Shown here piece by piece: positions 1-8,864 of a DNA stretch of 52,005 nucleotides. Positions within the stretch are counted from its first letter, which is position 1; each line of letters begins with the position of its first letter. Both the position numbers and the translations under genes were made by a program. The notes below the pieces were generated by a model. It was not told where the DNA came from and ran no database searches. It was given only the letters and a program-made list of their open reading frames with translations. Source of the stretch: an uncultured Caulobacteraceae bacterium (GTDB lineage Bacteria; Pseudomonadota; Alphaproteobacteria; Caulobacterales; Caulobacteraceae); the NCBI GenBank assembly GCA_903872075.1, contig CAIQJF010000031.1, positions 1-52,005 of the forward strand. Reading direction: 5' to 3'.

Positions 1-525
1 ATCGCCGCCTCGGCCGCCACCTCCCCTGCCGGCGGCGCGCCTGCCCGCACGGGTCGCACGCCGGCTCCGACGGCGGCCGCCACGCGTGAGACCTGGCTGG
101 CGGCGCTGCGCGCCTCGTGTGACGACGGCGAGGCTGCGGCGCTCGACGATCTGCTGCGTTGGATGAGCGAACAATACGGGGTCACGTCGGTCTCGAGTTC
201 GCCGACCCCGACCTACCGTCTTTCGGTCAAAGAGAGTGGCAAGGACCGGTTCCCGTTCGGCGTCACCGTCGGCAAGGACGCCGCCCTCAACCTCGGCTCG
301 CTGTCGTCCACCCGCGCCTATGAGGCGGAGGAGGCTCGCCGGAGCCTGGTCGGCGAAATCGCCGCGGCGGGCGTGAGATTGGCGGACGTGGACCTCAAGG
401 GCGATGTGCGCATTCCGCTCAGCGCCCTGGCGTCGCCGGCGCTGCGGACCAGAGTTCTGGCGGTCTTTGACGGTGTGATCGAAACCATGCGCCTCAAGGA
501 AGCGCCCAACGCGTTCCTGGCCTAG
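1..525 (+). CDS. C-terminal part of an unrecognised protein (5' end outside window)
   Basis: The reading frame is open from the first base, so the gene begins before the window; an internal ATG at 163 is probably not its start. The visible 174 residues open with a low-complexity Ala/Pro/Thr/Gly linker (about residues 1-30). A compact, folded-looking C-terminal domain follows, with the stretch TRETWLAALRASCDD, then mixed alpha/beta sequence, ending in a helix with the motif RVLAVFDGVIETM. I see no transmembrane segment, signal peptide or recognisable catalytic motif. It ends 8 bp before the alpha/beta hydrolase gene on the same strand, so the two may be co-transcribed. Coding is supported by strong third-position GC bias and the close spacing. 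The function is unknown. Confidence 0.6.
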   Translation: MAASAATSPAGGAPARTGRTPAPTAAATRETWLAALRASCDDGEAAALDDLLRWMSEQYGVTSVSSSPTPTYRLSVKESGKDRFPFGVTVGKDAALNLGSLSSTRAYEAEEARRSLVGEIAAAGVRLADVDLKGDVRIPLSALASPALRTRVLAVFDGVIETMRLKEAPNAFLA

Positions 526-533
526 AGCTGACC

Positions 534-1421
534 ATGACCGCGGAAGGTTTTGAAACCGGGCTCGGCCCGACCTCGCACAGCTTCATCTCTCAACGCCTGA
601 GACTTCACTATGTGGACTGGGGCAATGCGGGCGCGCCGCCCCTGATCCTGGTTCACGGGGGACGGGACCATTGCCGCAACTGGGACTGGGTGGCCCAGGC
701 CCTGCGCAAGGACTGGCACGTCATCGCACCCGACCTCCGGGGCCACGGCGACTCGGCCTATTCGCCGAGCGGCGACTATTCGATGTCGGCCTATGTCTAT
801 GATCTGGCCCAGCTCATCCATCGCCAGGGCCTGGCCCCGGTGCGGATCGTCGCTCACTCCCTCGGCGGGAACATTGCCCTGCGTTACTCGGGACTCTATC
901 CCGAAAACGTTACGCGACTGGTCTCCATCGAAGGCATGGGGCCGTCGCCGGCCATGGTGGCCAAGCGTATCGAGACGCCGATCCATGAACGGCTCAGCCG
1001 CTGGATTGACGATCAACGAGCCGTCGCGGGCCGGATGCCGCGCCGCTACGCCTCCATCGACGAGGCTCTGGCGCGGATGCAGGCGGAGAACACCCATCTC
1101 ACCCCGACGCAGGCCCGCTATCTCACCGTTCATGGCGTAAGCCAGAACGAGGACGGCACCTACAGCTGGAAGTTCGACAACTATGTGCGCGGGATGTCGC
1201 CGGCCGACATCTCGCTGGACGATCAGCACGCGCTCTGGGAGCGCATCACCTGTCCGACCCTGCTGGTCTATGGAAAGGAGAGCTGGGCCTCCAATCCCGA
1301 GACGGACGGTCGTATCCGGCACTTCTCCAACGCGCGGGTCGTCAGCTTCGAACGGGCCGGCCACTGGGTGCACCACGACCGGCTTGAGGCTTTTCTGGAC
1401 GAACTGCGCGCCTTCCTCTGA
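534..1421 (+). CDS. alpha/beta hydrolase
   Basis: A 295-residue alpha/beta-hydrolase-fold enzyme, probably cytoplasmic because no signal peptide is visible. The oxyanion-hole strand LILVHGG is at about residues 37-43. The nucleophile elbow AHSLGG places the catalytic Ser at 109. A late acidic residue follows the strand TLLVYGKES, and the histidine is in the segment GHWVHHD near the C terminus. The core domain PDLRGHGDS is typical of epoxide-hydrolase or haloalkane-dehalogenase-like esterases, and a cap region lies roughly at residues 130-215. The substrate cannot be told from the sequence. It follows the partial upstream gene by 8 bp and converges on the DUF1993 gene across a short GC-rich inverted repeat. 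Confidence 0.9.
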   Translation: MTAEGFETGLGPTSHSFISQRLRLHYVDWGNAGAPPLILVHGGRDHCRNWDWVAQALRKDWHVIAPDLRGHGDSAYSPSGDYSMSAYVYDLAQLIHRQGLAPVRIVAHSLGGNIALRYSGLYPENVTRLVSIEGMGPSPAMVAKRIETPIHERLSRWIDDQRAVAGRMPRRYASIDEALARMQAENTHLTPTQARYLTVHGVSQNEDGTYSWKFDNYVRGMSPADISLDDQHALWERITCPTLLVYGKESWASNPETDGRIRHFSNARVVSFERAGHWVHHDRLEAFLDELRAFL

Positions 1422-1430
1422 GGCCGCCGC

Positions 1431-1451
1431 CGGCGCCGTCAGGCGGCGCCG
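1431..1451. terminator. GC-rich inverted repeat between convergent genes
   Basis: CGGCGCC at 1431-1437 pairs with GGCGCCG at 1445-1451 around a 7-base loop that holds the stop codon of the minus-strand gene. It sits in a 17 bp gap between two convergent genes, so it could serve both transcripts. There is no T-tract, so termination is inferred from position and stem only. Confidence 0.3.
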
Positions 1452-1957
1452 AGCAGGTCCCTTTTGCCCAGGGCGACGCCGTTGTGGCGCAGGATGTCGT
1501 AGGCCGTGCTGATGTGGAAATAGAAGTTCGGCATGGCCAGGTTGAGCAGGAAGACCTGGCCGGTGAAGGTCATCTCGACGCCCTGCATCTTCAGGACGAC
1601 GGGCTTGGAGTCCGCCCCCGCCATCTGCTCGGGCGTCAGGGTGTTCAGGAAGGCGATGGTGGCGTCGATGCGGGCCTGCAGTTCCGGGAAGGTGGTTTCC
1701 ACGTCGGGATGGCTGGGCGCCTCGATTCCGGCGAGGCGGGCGCCGGCGCCCTTGGCCGCGTCGCAGGCGATCTGCACCTGGCGGGTGAGCGGGAACATGT
1801 CCGGCGCCAGCCGCGCGGACGCGAACACCTCGGGATCGATGCCGCGCGACTCCGCGGACTCCACGCCCTTGCGCAGGATCGCCGCGAGGTTGCCGAGCAT
1901 GCGCAGGAAGACCGGGACGGAAACGTCATACATCGACAGGGACATTGGCATGCTCAC
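1439..1957 (-). CDS. DUF1993 domain-containing protein
   Basis: A 172-residue protein that matches the DUF1993 family along its whole length: an N-terminal segment like MSLSMYDVSVPVFLRMLGNL, a central MFPLTRQVQIACD, and a C-terminal FHISTAYDILRHNGVALGKRD. Members are small helical, DinB-like-fold proteins of unknown function that are common in alphaproteobacteria. No membrane segment or signal is seen. The first Met is used as the start, but an in-frame ATG five codons later (MSLSMYD) fits the family N terminus equally well. It is convergent with the alpha/beta hydrolase upstream and divergent from the DUF445 gene on the other side. Family assignment is from sequence memory; no function is claimed. 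Confidence 0.85.
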   Translation of the reverse strand: MSMPMSLSMYDVSVPVFLRMLGNLAAILRKGVESAESRGIDPEVFASARLAPDMFPLTRQVQIACDAAKGAGARLAGIEAPSHPDVETTFPELQARIDATIAFLNTLTPEQMAGADSKPVVLKMQGVEMTFTGQVFLLNLAMPNFYFHISTAYDILRHNGVALGKRDLLGAA

Positions 1958-2047
1958 GGGTGAGGGTTTCAGGGAGGAACGGCGATTCGCGCCGCCATCC
2001 GGACGCCTGACCTATCCCACCCGTGCGCCAATAGCGAACGGTGCGCC

Positions 2048-3292
2048 GTGATCCCGGCCGCCAGCGCCGACCTCGCCCGGCGGCGGGATCTGACCAGGAT
2101 GCGCGCCCTGGCCACCGGGTTGCTCGCCCTGATGGCGGCGATCTTCCTTGTGACACGCCTCGCCCCGGCCTCCTGGGTCTGGACCGGCTATGTCGGCGCC
2201 TTCGCCGAGGCCGGGCTCGTTGGGGCCTGCGCCGATTGGTTCGCCGTTACGGCGCTCTTTCGCCGTCCCCTGGGCCTGCCTATCCCGCACACGGGCATCA
2301 TCCCGCGTAACAAGGATCGCATTGGCGAGGCCCTGGGCGACTTCATCGCCAACAACTTTCTCACCCCCGCGGTGTTGGAACAGCGCCTGGCCCGGCTTGA
2401 GCCGGCGCGCCGTCTCGCGGACTGGCTGAGCGCGCCGCAGCATACCGCGGGTCTTGCCGCCCGGCTGGCCGCCCTCACCCCGGATCTCACCGGCGCCGGC
2501 GCCGCCTTGCGGGCGGTGCTCACCGAAGGGCTGCAGCGCACGGCGGCGGCCCGTCCGCTCGCCCCGCTGGCCTCACGGCTTCTGGCATGGCTTTGGCGGG
2601 ATCCCGGCGTGCAGAACCTGGTCAACCGGGCGGTGGAGTCCCTCGCCGGCTATGTGGGGGGCCAGGAGCAGTTCATCCAGACGCAGGTGGCCGGCGCCTC
2701 CTGGAAGTGGATGCCGAAGTGGCTGGACCGCATGCTGGCCGAGAAATTCACACATGGACTCGTGGGCGCCGTCCACGGCCTTGAGGATCCCCACCATCCC
2801 TGGCGGGAAGAACTCAACCTCGCCGTGGAGGAACTCATCGCACGCCTCGCCGATGATCCGGATTATCTGGACCGGGGCGAGGCGCTGAAGGCGAAGCTGC
2901 TCGCCGATCCCGATCTGGCCCGATGGCTCGATCGTCTCTGGGAAGAGCTGGCCGGGCGGCTCGGCGGCGATGCAGGCGCGCGGGAGGAGATCATCGCCGG
3001 CGCCTTGGCCCGCGGTCTCGCGGCCCTGGGGGGATGGCTCTCCGAGGACGCGGCCGCGCGCGAGGCGCTAGACCGCTGGATCCGGGTCGCCACGCGCCGG
3101 ACGCTCTCGGCGCAGCGCCAGGCGATAGGCGGGTTCGTCGCCCAGGTGGTCGCCGGCTGGGACGCGCGGGGCGTAACCGACCGCCTGGAGCTGCAGGTCG
3201 GCCGGGATCTCCAGTACATCCGCATCAACGGCACATTGGTGGGCGGACTGGTGGGTCTGACGATCTATACGCTGGCGCGCCTGTTCTCCTGA
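2048..3292 (+). CDS. DUF445 family membrane protein
   Basis: A 414-residue protein from a GTG start. Hydrophobic segments lie near the N terminus (about residues 20-40 and again at 45-65, ending in the family-typical GACADWFAVTALFRRP), and one lies at the extreme C terminus (GTLVGGLVGLTIYTLARLF). The middle, about 300 residues, is amphipathic and helical and is expected to be soluble. The segment LPIPHTGIIPRNKDRIGEALG followed by FIANNFL is characteristic of DUF445, the YjiN-like group. The biochemical role is unknown; the layout suggests an inner-membrane protein anchored at both ends. It lies 46 bp upstream of the aldo/keto reductase on the same strand. Confidence 0.88.
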   Translation: MIPAASADLARRRDLTRMRALATGLLALMAAIFLVTRLAPASWVWTGYVGAFAEAGLVGACADWFAVTALFRRPLGLPIPHTGIIPRNKDRIGEALGDFIANNFLTPAVLEQRLARLEPARRLADWLSAPQHTAGLAARLAALTPDLTGAGAALRAVLTEGLQRTAAARPLAPLASRLLAWLWRDPGVQNLVNRAVESLAGYVGGQEQFIQTQVAGASWKWMPKWLDRMLAEKFTHGLVGAVHGLEDPHHPWREELNLAVEELIARLADDPDYLDRGEALKAKLLADPDLARWLDRLWEELAGRLGGDAGAREEIIAGALARGLAALGGWLSEDAAAREALDRWIRVATRRTLSAQRQAIGGFVAQVVAGWDARGVTDRLELQVGRDLQYIRINGTLVGGLVGLTIYTLARLFS

Positions 3293-3338
3293 CCGGCAAG
3301 CGCGCCTATATCGGAGACGTGTCTCCGGGAGAGCGGTC

Positions 3339-4388
3339 GTGAAGTACAATCAGATGGGCCGTACCGGCCTCTATGTCTCCGAGATCTGCCTCGGGACCAT
3401 GACCTTCGGCGGCAACGCCGACGCGGGCATGTGGAAGGCTATCGGCGCGCTGGAACAGCCGATCGTGAACGAGATCGTCGGCGCCGCCCTGGCCGCCGGC
3501 GTGAACTTCTTCGACACCGCCGACGTCTATTCCTTCGGCGAGTCCGAACGCCGCCTCGGCCAGGCCCTCAAGGATCTTGGCGCGCCGCGCAAGGACGTGG
3601 TCATCGCCACCAAGGTCTATGGAAACATGGGACCAGGACCCAACGATCGCGGCGCGTCGCGCGGCCACATCATGGACAGCGTTCAGGCCAGCCTGGAGCG
3701 TCTGCAGACCGACCATATCGACCTCTATCAGATCCACGCCACCGATCCGGTGACGCCCATCGAGGAGACCCTACGCGCTCTGGACGATCTCACGCGCCAA
3801 GGGCTGGTGCGCTATGTGGGCGTCTCCAACTGGACGGCCTGGCGCATCGCCAAGGCGCTGGGGATCAGCGAGCGCAAGGGTTACGCGAGGTTTGAGACCC
3901 TGCAGGCCTACTACTCCATTGCCGGCCGGGATCTGGAGCGCGAGCTCGTCCCCATGCTCACCGAGGAGAAGCTTGGTCTCATGGTCTGGTCGCCGCTGGC
4001 GGGCGGGCTGCTGTCGGGCAAGTTCGGACCCGGGTCGGCGGCGCCCAACAACGCGCGGCGGGCCAGCTTCGATTTCCCGCCCGTGGAGAAGGATCGCGCC
4101 TGGGCCTGCGTCGCCGCCATGCGCGAGATCGGCGATGCCCGCGGCGCCTCGGTGGCGCGCGTCGCCCTGGCTTGGCTCCTGGCCAAGCCGGCGGTCATGA
4201 GCGTGATTATCGGGGCCAAGACCCTCGAGCAGCTTGACGACAACCTCGCGGCGGCGGACCTGTCGCTGTCGCCCGAGGAGATCGCCCGGCTCGACGCGGT
4301 GAGCGCCCTGCCACCCGAATATCCGGGCTGGATGCTCGCCATGCAGGCGGCCGCGCGGGTTCCGGCGCCCTTCGTCAAGAAGGGTTGA
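3339..4388 (+). CDS. aldo/keto reductase
   Basis: A 349-residue NADP(H)-dependent aldo/keto reductase with a TIM-barrel fold. The AKR tetrad is visible: Asp59 in NFFDTADVY, Tyr64 in DVYSFGESE, Lys92 in VVIATKVYGN and His133 in LYQIHATDP. The C-terminal cofactor loop VSVIIGAKTLEQLDDNL is also present. It resembles the YajO/voltage-gated potassium channel beta-like subgroup; the carbonyl substrate is not predictable. The start is GTG, preceded by GGGAGAG at 3327-3333. A perfect 14-base inverted repeat (GGAGAC/GTCTCC, 3313-3326) lies immediately upstream of that ribosome binding site and could influence translation. The gene converges on the second alpha/beta hydrolase, with a small GCCCG/CGGGC hairpin in the 24 bp gap. 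Confidence 0.93.
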   Translation: MKYNQMGRTGLYVSEICLGTMTFGGNADAGMWKAIGALEQPIVNEIVGAALAAGVNFFDTADVYSFGESERRLGQALKDLGAPRKDVVIATKVYGNMGPGPNDRGASRGHIMDSVQASLERLQTDHIDLYQIHATDPVTPIEETLRALDDLTRQGLVRYVGVSNWTAWRIAKALGISERKGYARFETLQAYYSIAGRDLERELVPMLTEEKLGLMVWSPLAGGLLSGKFGPGSAAPNNARRASFDFPPVEKDRAWACVAAMREIGDARGASVARVALAWLLAKPAVMSVIIGAKTLEQLDDNLAAADLSLSPEEIARLDAVSALPPEYPGWMLAMQAAARVPAPFVKKG

Positions 4389-4412
4389 GGCCCGCCGCGG
4401 GCGTGGCGTCGG

Positions 4413-5309
4413 TCAGGTCCGGGCGCGTTGTGCGACGCGGACGATGGCGTCGATGACGGCCCCGTACAGCGGGACCGGAATGTCGTGGCCCATGCCCTCG
4501 ATCTCCACCAGTTCCGCGCCCGGGATGGCGGTGGCCGTGTCGCGGCCGCCCTCGACGGGCACCAGGGGGTCGGCCTTGCCGTGGATCACCACGGCGGGCG
4601 CGGTGACCCCGGCCAGTTTGCTCCGGCGTTCCGGCGAGGCCAGGATGGCGGCGTACTGGCGCTGGAATCCCACCGGGTAATAGGCGCGCTCGACCGTGGA
4701 GATGGCCTGTTCGCGGAGTTCCGCCTCGGGGACGGGATAGGCCGGCGAGCCCATGACCCGGGCGCTGACGATCGAGTGAGCGACGTAGGCTTCCAGATCT
4801 TCGCGGGGATCTGGGGCCGGCGCGCCGAGGCGCGCCACGGCTTCCGGCGTGGCCCTCGGAAGATCCGGATGGCCGGTGGTCGACATGATCGACGTCAGCG
4901 ACAGCGTGCGCGCCGGATGGTCGGCCGCCACCAGCTGGGCGATCATGCCGCCCATGGACGCCCCGACGATATGCGCGCTCGCGATGCCAAGGGCGTCGAG
5001 AAGCGCGACAGCGTCGCCGGCCATGTGGCTCAGGTCGTAGGCGACAGGCGGGGCCTCACCGCGCGAGACGGCGCCGAAGATCGCCGCCATGTCCGGTGGG
5101 CCGACGTGATCCAATCTGTCGGAGAGGCCCACATCGCGGTTGTCGAACCGGATCACGCGAAAGCCGCGCGCCGCGAGTTGATCAACGAATGACTGACTCC
5201 AGCGGGTCATCTGGGCGCCAAGACCCATGATCAGCAGCAAGGGTTCGCCGGACGGATCGCCGTGCGCGTCGTGTTCCAGATGAAGGTCACCCGCCTTGAT
5301 CCGCGCCAT
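4413..5309 (-). CDS. alpha/beta hydrolase
   Basis: A 298-residue alpha/beta hydrolase. LLLIMGLGAQ supplies the oxyanion strand, RFDNRDVGLSD is the family's second conserved strand, and GASMGG gives the nucleophile Ser118. VVIHGKADPLVP carries the acid and EGMGHDIP the catalytic His. It resembles the pimeloyl-ester carboxylesterase/3-oxoadipate enol-lactonase-like group, but its genomic surroundings give no substrate. I chose the internal ATG because it is preceded by GGGAGG about 9 bases upstream and gives the family-typical N terminus MARIKAGDL; an ATG nine codons earlier is also open. No signal peptide is seen. Confidence 0.88.
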   Translation of the reverse strand: MARIKAGDLHLEHDAHGDPSGEPLLLIMGLGAQMTRWSQSFVDQLAARGFRVIRFDNRDVGLSDRLDHVGPPDMAAIFGAVSRGEAPPVAYDLSHMAGDAVALLDALGIASAHIVGASMGGMIAQLVAADHPARTLSLTSIMSTTGHPDLPRATPEAVARLGAPAPDPREDLEAYVAHSIVSARVMGSPAYPVPEAELREQAISTVERAYYPVGFQRQYAAILASPERRSKLAGVTAPAVVIHGKADPLVPVEGGRDTATAIPGAELVEIEGMGHDIPVPLYGAVIDAIVRVAQRART

Positions 5310-5392
5310 GTCCCAGCCTCCCCGTGTGTCTCCCAAGTCTTAGTGCCGCCGGCAACGTTACGCCATGCCGCCTGCGGCTATGCCGATTCGTT

Positions 5393-7807
5393 CTAACCCT
5401 GACGCGACGCCTCCCGGGGTCCCGAGGCCGACGGGTCCGCCTCATCGCACAGTGGGAGCGTGACGGTGAACACCGTGCCCTTGCCCAGCTCGCTGCGGCA
5501 ATCGATCACGCCATCGTGGCGGCTGACCACGGTCTGAACGACCGTCAGCCCAAGCCCCACGCCGGTGGTCCCCATGGTGGCCGTTTCGGAATCGGGATCG
5601 TCCACGGGGGGGCGTGCGAAGCGTTTGAAGAGACTAGCTTGCTGCGCCTGACTAAGTCCTCGGGCCTCATCGGCAATGGCGCAGGCCACGGCGGGGCGCC
5701 CTCTGAGGGTTGCTTCGGCCAGCGAGCAGGTGACGATCTTGCCTGGCGGGCTGAACTTCACGGCGTTGTCCACCAGGTTGATGAAGGCGCGGGCCAGTAG
5801 CCCCCTGTCCGCGTTAACGACGAACTCGCGGCCGGGATCCTCGACGATGATCCGGACGCCCGCCGCCTCCGCGATCGCCCAGAGGGCGTCGGCCGCGTCC
5901 CCTAGCAGATGAAACAGATCGATGGGCGCTAAGGCGTAGTCGGCGGCCTCGGCCTGGGCCAGACGCACAAAGTTTTCCGCCAGGCTCAGCGTTCTCAGCG
6001 CATTTTGCTCGATCCGGTCTCGGAGAGCCTTGGGCACAGCGCGGAAATCCTCATGTTCCAGAGCCGCGAGGATGGCCGATTGGGGGGCGCGCATGTCGTG
6101 GGTAAACAACTGCATCGCCTCCTCCCGCTGCCGCATGGCCGCGACGAGGTCGGTGACGTCGACCAGATGAATGGTCCAGCCCCGCGGCTCCCCCTCCAGT
6201 TCCCCTGTGGGCGTATAGCGCGCCTCGTAGATGCGGCCGCCGGGTCCGACGCCCCGCGGCGGCGGGCCTTCCGGCGTCAGCGATGGCGGCCAGAGTTTCA
6301 CCTTGCCGCCGGCCGCCTTTGCGAGATCCTCAAGGATCGGCTGCAATGGCGCGCCGGGATCGGTGGCGCGGCCCAGTCTCTGTCCGAGAAGCGTGCCGGC
6401 GTGGTTAAACATGATGATCCGGCCGCGCGGCGTAACCACGAACACTGGGTCGGGAAAATTGGCGAGCACACCGCTGACGAAGCGGCGCAGTTCGCGAATG
6501 CGTTGGCGGGTCTCATCGATGAGAACCATCTGGCGGGCCACGCTATCGCCCATGGCCAGTCCGCCGGCCCGCGGCTGCATGACCGCCCCGCCGGCCCGGG
6601 TCTGCAGTTCGGCCAACTCCCGGGCGAAATAGTCGCTCGCCGCCTGTAGCCGCCGGGAAGACCAGACGATCTGCACGAGCGTCCGGACGATGACCGCAGT
6701 CATGGGGGGGAACCACACGCCCCAGATCACCAGGGCGGCGACCGACGCTCCGAAGATGATCAGACTTCCGACGGGCTGGTAGGCGAACTGCGTTGGCCGT
6801 AACCACAACAGCTCCGCAAACAGCGCCCAGACCAGAAGCAGGGTCAGCGCCAAGTTCCCGCCGTAGGGCAACTCGTGAATGAGTTTGTGCCGCAGGAGCG
6901 CGTCGAGGATGTTGGCCTCAAGCTCGATGTTCGGCATGCCGTCGGCGCCGGACACGGGCGTTGGATAGTTGTCCAGCAGGCCGGGCGCCGTCGCCCCCAC
7001 CAGAACATATTTGCCGGTGAAGCGGCCCGGCGGCGTCACCCCGTCGACGACGTCCGCCGCGGACACCCTGTCGAAGTGATCGGTAGGCCCGGCGAACGGG
7101 ATCAGGAATTCGTCGTTCTGACGGATGAGTTTGAGAAAGGAGTCCGACCGCTCTGCGCGCGCCCGAACGGCCTTGGCGTGGGGAGAATGGCCGGCGACCA
7201 GCACCATCAACTCCGGAATCCTGCGGCCCTGGAACTCGGTGGTGAGAAAAGCCCGGCGGACGATCCCGTCCCGGTCGGGTGTCGCGCCGGCCCTTCCCAC
7301 GCCTGCCGCAGCCTGGCCGATCGCGGGCGTGGGCAGGGCCATCACACCGGCCTTACCGTCTCTGGGCGCCTGAAGAATGACCGGCATATAGACAGGCGCC
7401 TTGGAGATGGCGTCCCGCACCGCGGCGTCGCCGGCCGGCGTTCCTTTAGACTGGTAGAGGATACCCAGGCCGATCGCGAGCGGGTGATCCCGGGCGATGT
7501 TGGCGAGCATCGCCGCCTGGGTCTCACGCGGCCACGGCCAACGCCCTGCGCGGGTCATGCTGGGATAGTCGATGGAGACTATGACGATGTTAGCAGGCGC
7601 CGGATGGCGGCGAAGCTTCATGGCGAAATCGTAGATGGGGTTGTCTAGCCGGGAGGTTTCTTTCGACAACTCCAATCCGCAGACCAGCAAGGTCGCCAGG
7701 ATCAGCAGCGCTGTCCATTCGAAGATCAGCCTGCCTCGGGCCCGAAACCGGACTGGCGCGTGCTCAGGCGCTGACGATGGCTCCTCATCGAGAAAATTCG
7801 TCATCAA
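5393..7807 (-). CDS. CHASE2-PAS sensor histidine kinase
   Basis: An 804-residue inner-membrane sensor kinase. In order: TM1 (about 27-47); a periplasmic CHASE2 domain (about 52-312, with IVIVSIDYPSMTRAGRWPWPR and GKYVLVGATAPGLLDNYPTP); two or three TM segments (about 318-382); a short linker; a PAS domain (about 445-550); a HisKA domain with phospho-acceptor His570 in FTHDMRAPQ; and an HATPase_c domain with N-box INLVDNAVKFSPP (Asn677, Asn681) and G2 box TTGVGLGLTVV. The G1 box reads DEARG (713-717) instead of the usual DxGxG, so one glycine is replaced by Ala. It lies 12 bp downstream of the response regulator gene on the same strand, so the two form a two-component operon. CHASE2 ligands are not known from sequence. 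Confidence 0.93.
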   Translation of the reverse strand: MMTNFLDEEPSSAPEHAPVRFRARGRLIFEWTALLILATLLVCGLELSKETSRLDNPIYDFAMKLRRHPAPANIVIVSIDYPSMTRAGRWPWPRETQAAMLANIARDHPLAIGLGILYQSKGTPAGDAAVRDAISKAPVYMPVILQAPRDGKAGVMALPTPAIGQAAAGVGRAGATPDRDGIVRRAFLTTEFQGRRIPELMVLVAGHSPHAKAVRARAERSDSFLKLIRQNDEFLIPFAGPTDHFDRVSAADVVDGVTPPGRFTGKYVLVGATAPGLLDNYPTPVSGADGMPNIELEANILDALLRHKLIHELPYGGNLALTLLLVWALFAELLWLRPTQFAYQPVGSLIIFGASVAALVIWGVWFPPMTAVIVRTLVQIVWSSRRLQAASDYFARELAELQTRAGGAVMQPRAGGLAMGDSVARQMVLIDETRQRIRELRRFVSGVLANFPDPVFVVTPRGRIIMFNHAGTLLGQRLGRATDPGAPLQPILEDLAKAAGGKVKLWPPSLTPEGPPPRGVGPGGRIYEARYTPTGELEGEPRGWTIHLVDVTDLVAAMRQREEAMQLFTHDMRAPQSAILAALEHEDFRAVPKALRDRIEQNALRTLSLAENFVRLAQAEAADYALAPIDLFHLLGDAADALWAIAEAAGVRIIVEDPGREFVVNADRGLLARAFINLVDNAVKFSPPGKIVTCSLAEATLRGRPAVACAIADEARGLSQAQQASLFKRFARPPVDDPDSETATMGTTGVGLGLTVVQTVVSRHDGVIDCRSELGKGTVFTVTLPLCDEADPSASGPREASRQG

Positions 7808-7819
7808 CGTGGTCGGTCT

Positions 7820-8530
7820 CTAGCCAGCGGCAAGTTCGGCGGCCGGATTAGCCTTCTCAAGCCTGTAGCCGAACCCGTAGACCGGCCCAAAGCTGTAGCC
7901 GTTGGCCGGGGTCAGTCCAAGCTTGGTCTTGAGACGGCAGACATGGGTGTCCAGGGTTCGGGAGGAGACCTTGGCCGACGGCCCCCAGACTTCCTCCAGC
8001 ATGTAGCTTCTCGCCAGGGGGCGATGCAGATTGCGGAAGAGAAGGAGGGCCAGGTTGAACTCCTTGGTGGTCAGCACCTTCTCCTCGCCGCGGATTGTCA
8101 CCACGTCGCGCGAGCGATCAAAGATGTAGTCGTTAAACCGCTCCAGGTGATCGTCGGCCTGGGGGGAGAGGCGCCGCAGCAGAGTGTCCACCCGGGCCAG
8201 GAGCACGGCTTTGCGCACCGGCTTGGTGACATAGTCGTCCGCGCCTGACACCAGACCCGTCACCACGTCATCGTCGGTGCTCCTGGCGGTGATCATGATG
8301 ATCGGTAGGGTCGGCGCAAGCGAACCTCCGCGGATGCGCTTGACGACCTCCACGCCGGTGACGTCAGGCAGATTCCAATCGATGCACGCCAGATCGAAAG
8401 TGTCGCGATGTAGCGCCTTGAGGAAGGATTGCCCATCCCCGAACAGCACGCATTGCCCGAGCGTCTCCAGCATTCCGGTGAGGCGGCTCAGTTCGTCAGG
8501 GTCGTCCTCGACGACAGCGATCTTTCTCAT
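7820..8530 (-). CDS. OmpR/PhoB-family response regulator
   Basis: A 236-residue two-domain regulator. The receiver domain (about 1-115) has the acidic pair in VVEDD, phospho-acceptor Asp51 in ACIDWNLPD, Thr81 in IIMITARS and Lys103 in YVTKP. The C-terminal winged-helix Trans_reg_C domain (about 130-230) contains VLTTKEFNLALLLFRN and RTLDTHVCRLKTKLG. It should be phosphorylated by the CHASE2 kinase encoded 12 bp downstream and act as a DNA-binding transcription factor. I start at the ATG giving MRKIAVVEDD because that is exactly the receiver-domain N terminus; the frame stays open 24 codons further upstream with another ATG, but that extension has no family character. Confidence 0.95.
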   Translation of the reverse strand: MRKIAVVEDDPDELSRLTGMLETLGQCVLFGDGQSFLKALHRDTFDLACIDWNLPDVTGVEVVKRIRGGSLAPTLPIIMITARSTDDDVVTGLVSGADDYVTKPVRKAVLLARVDTLLRRLSPQADDHLERFNDYIFDRSRDVVTIRGEEKVLTTKEFNLALLLFRNLHRPLARSYMLEEVWGPSAKVSSRTLDTHVCRLKTKLGLTPANGYSFGPVYGFGYRLEKANPAAELAAG

Positions 8531-8864
8531 GAATCGTCCCGAAATCCGATCGGTGAAATCTCCAGGCTCTTCAGTCGGCATTGCTTGGCTATTGCAAGGC
8601 AAATGACCGCCCTAAGCCCCCCCGTGCCGAACAGAACGTCCGAATTTATTCATAGTCCTCGGGCGGACACAAATCCAGACGCCGCGTCCGCCGGCCTCGC
8701 GGGCCTTGATTCGCGCCGTGAAAGGTCTATTTCGCAACGCAGCATTTGCGCTGCAGCAATGGAGTTGATCGTGTTCGTGTTTCTAATAAATGGTTTTAAC
8801 ACTCTTTTTGAGCCTACCTTCGAGATGCTCCGTGGCGTCCCACCCCGTGCGATGATGCGACTGC
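8531..8864. promoter_or_regulatory. 334 bp gene-free region upstream of the two-component operon
   Basis: No convincing gene is found here; short open frames on both strands have no family character. The part at 8771-8810 is strikingly AT-rich for this genome (12 of 40 bases are G/C). It lies 240-280 bp upstream of the response regulator start, which makes it the likeliest promoter region for the regulator-kinase operon. Facing the minus strand, a run like TTGCTGCAGCGCAA followed by GCTGCGTTGC forms imperfect repeats around 8730-8760 that could be protein-binding sites. Operator identity is unknown. Confidence 0.35.

Noticed and set aside
8780..8815. Possible CtrA box (TTAA-N7-TTAA) in the AT-rich stretch
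   Set aside because: Only one TTAA half is present; the second half (TATT) does not match the consensus.
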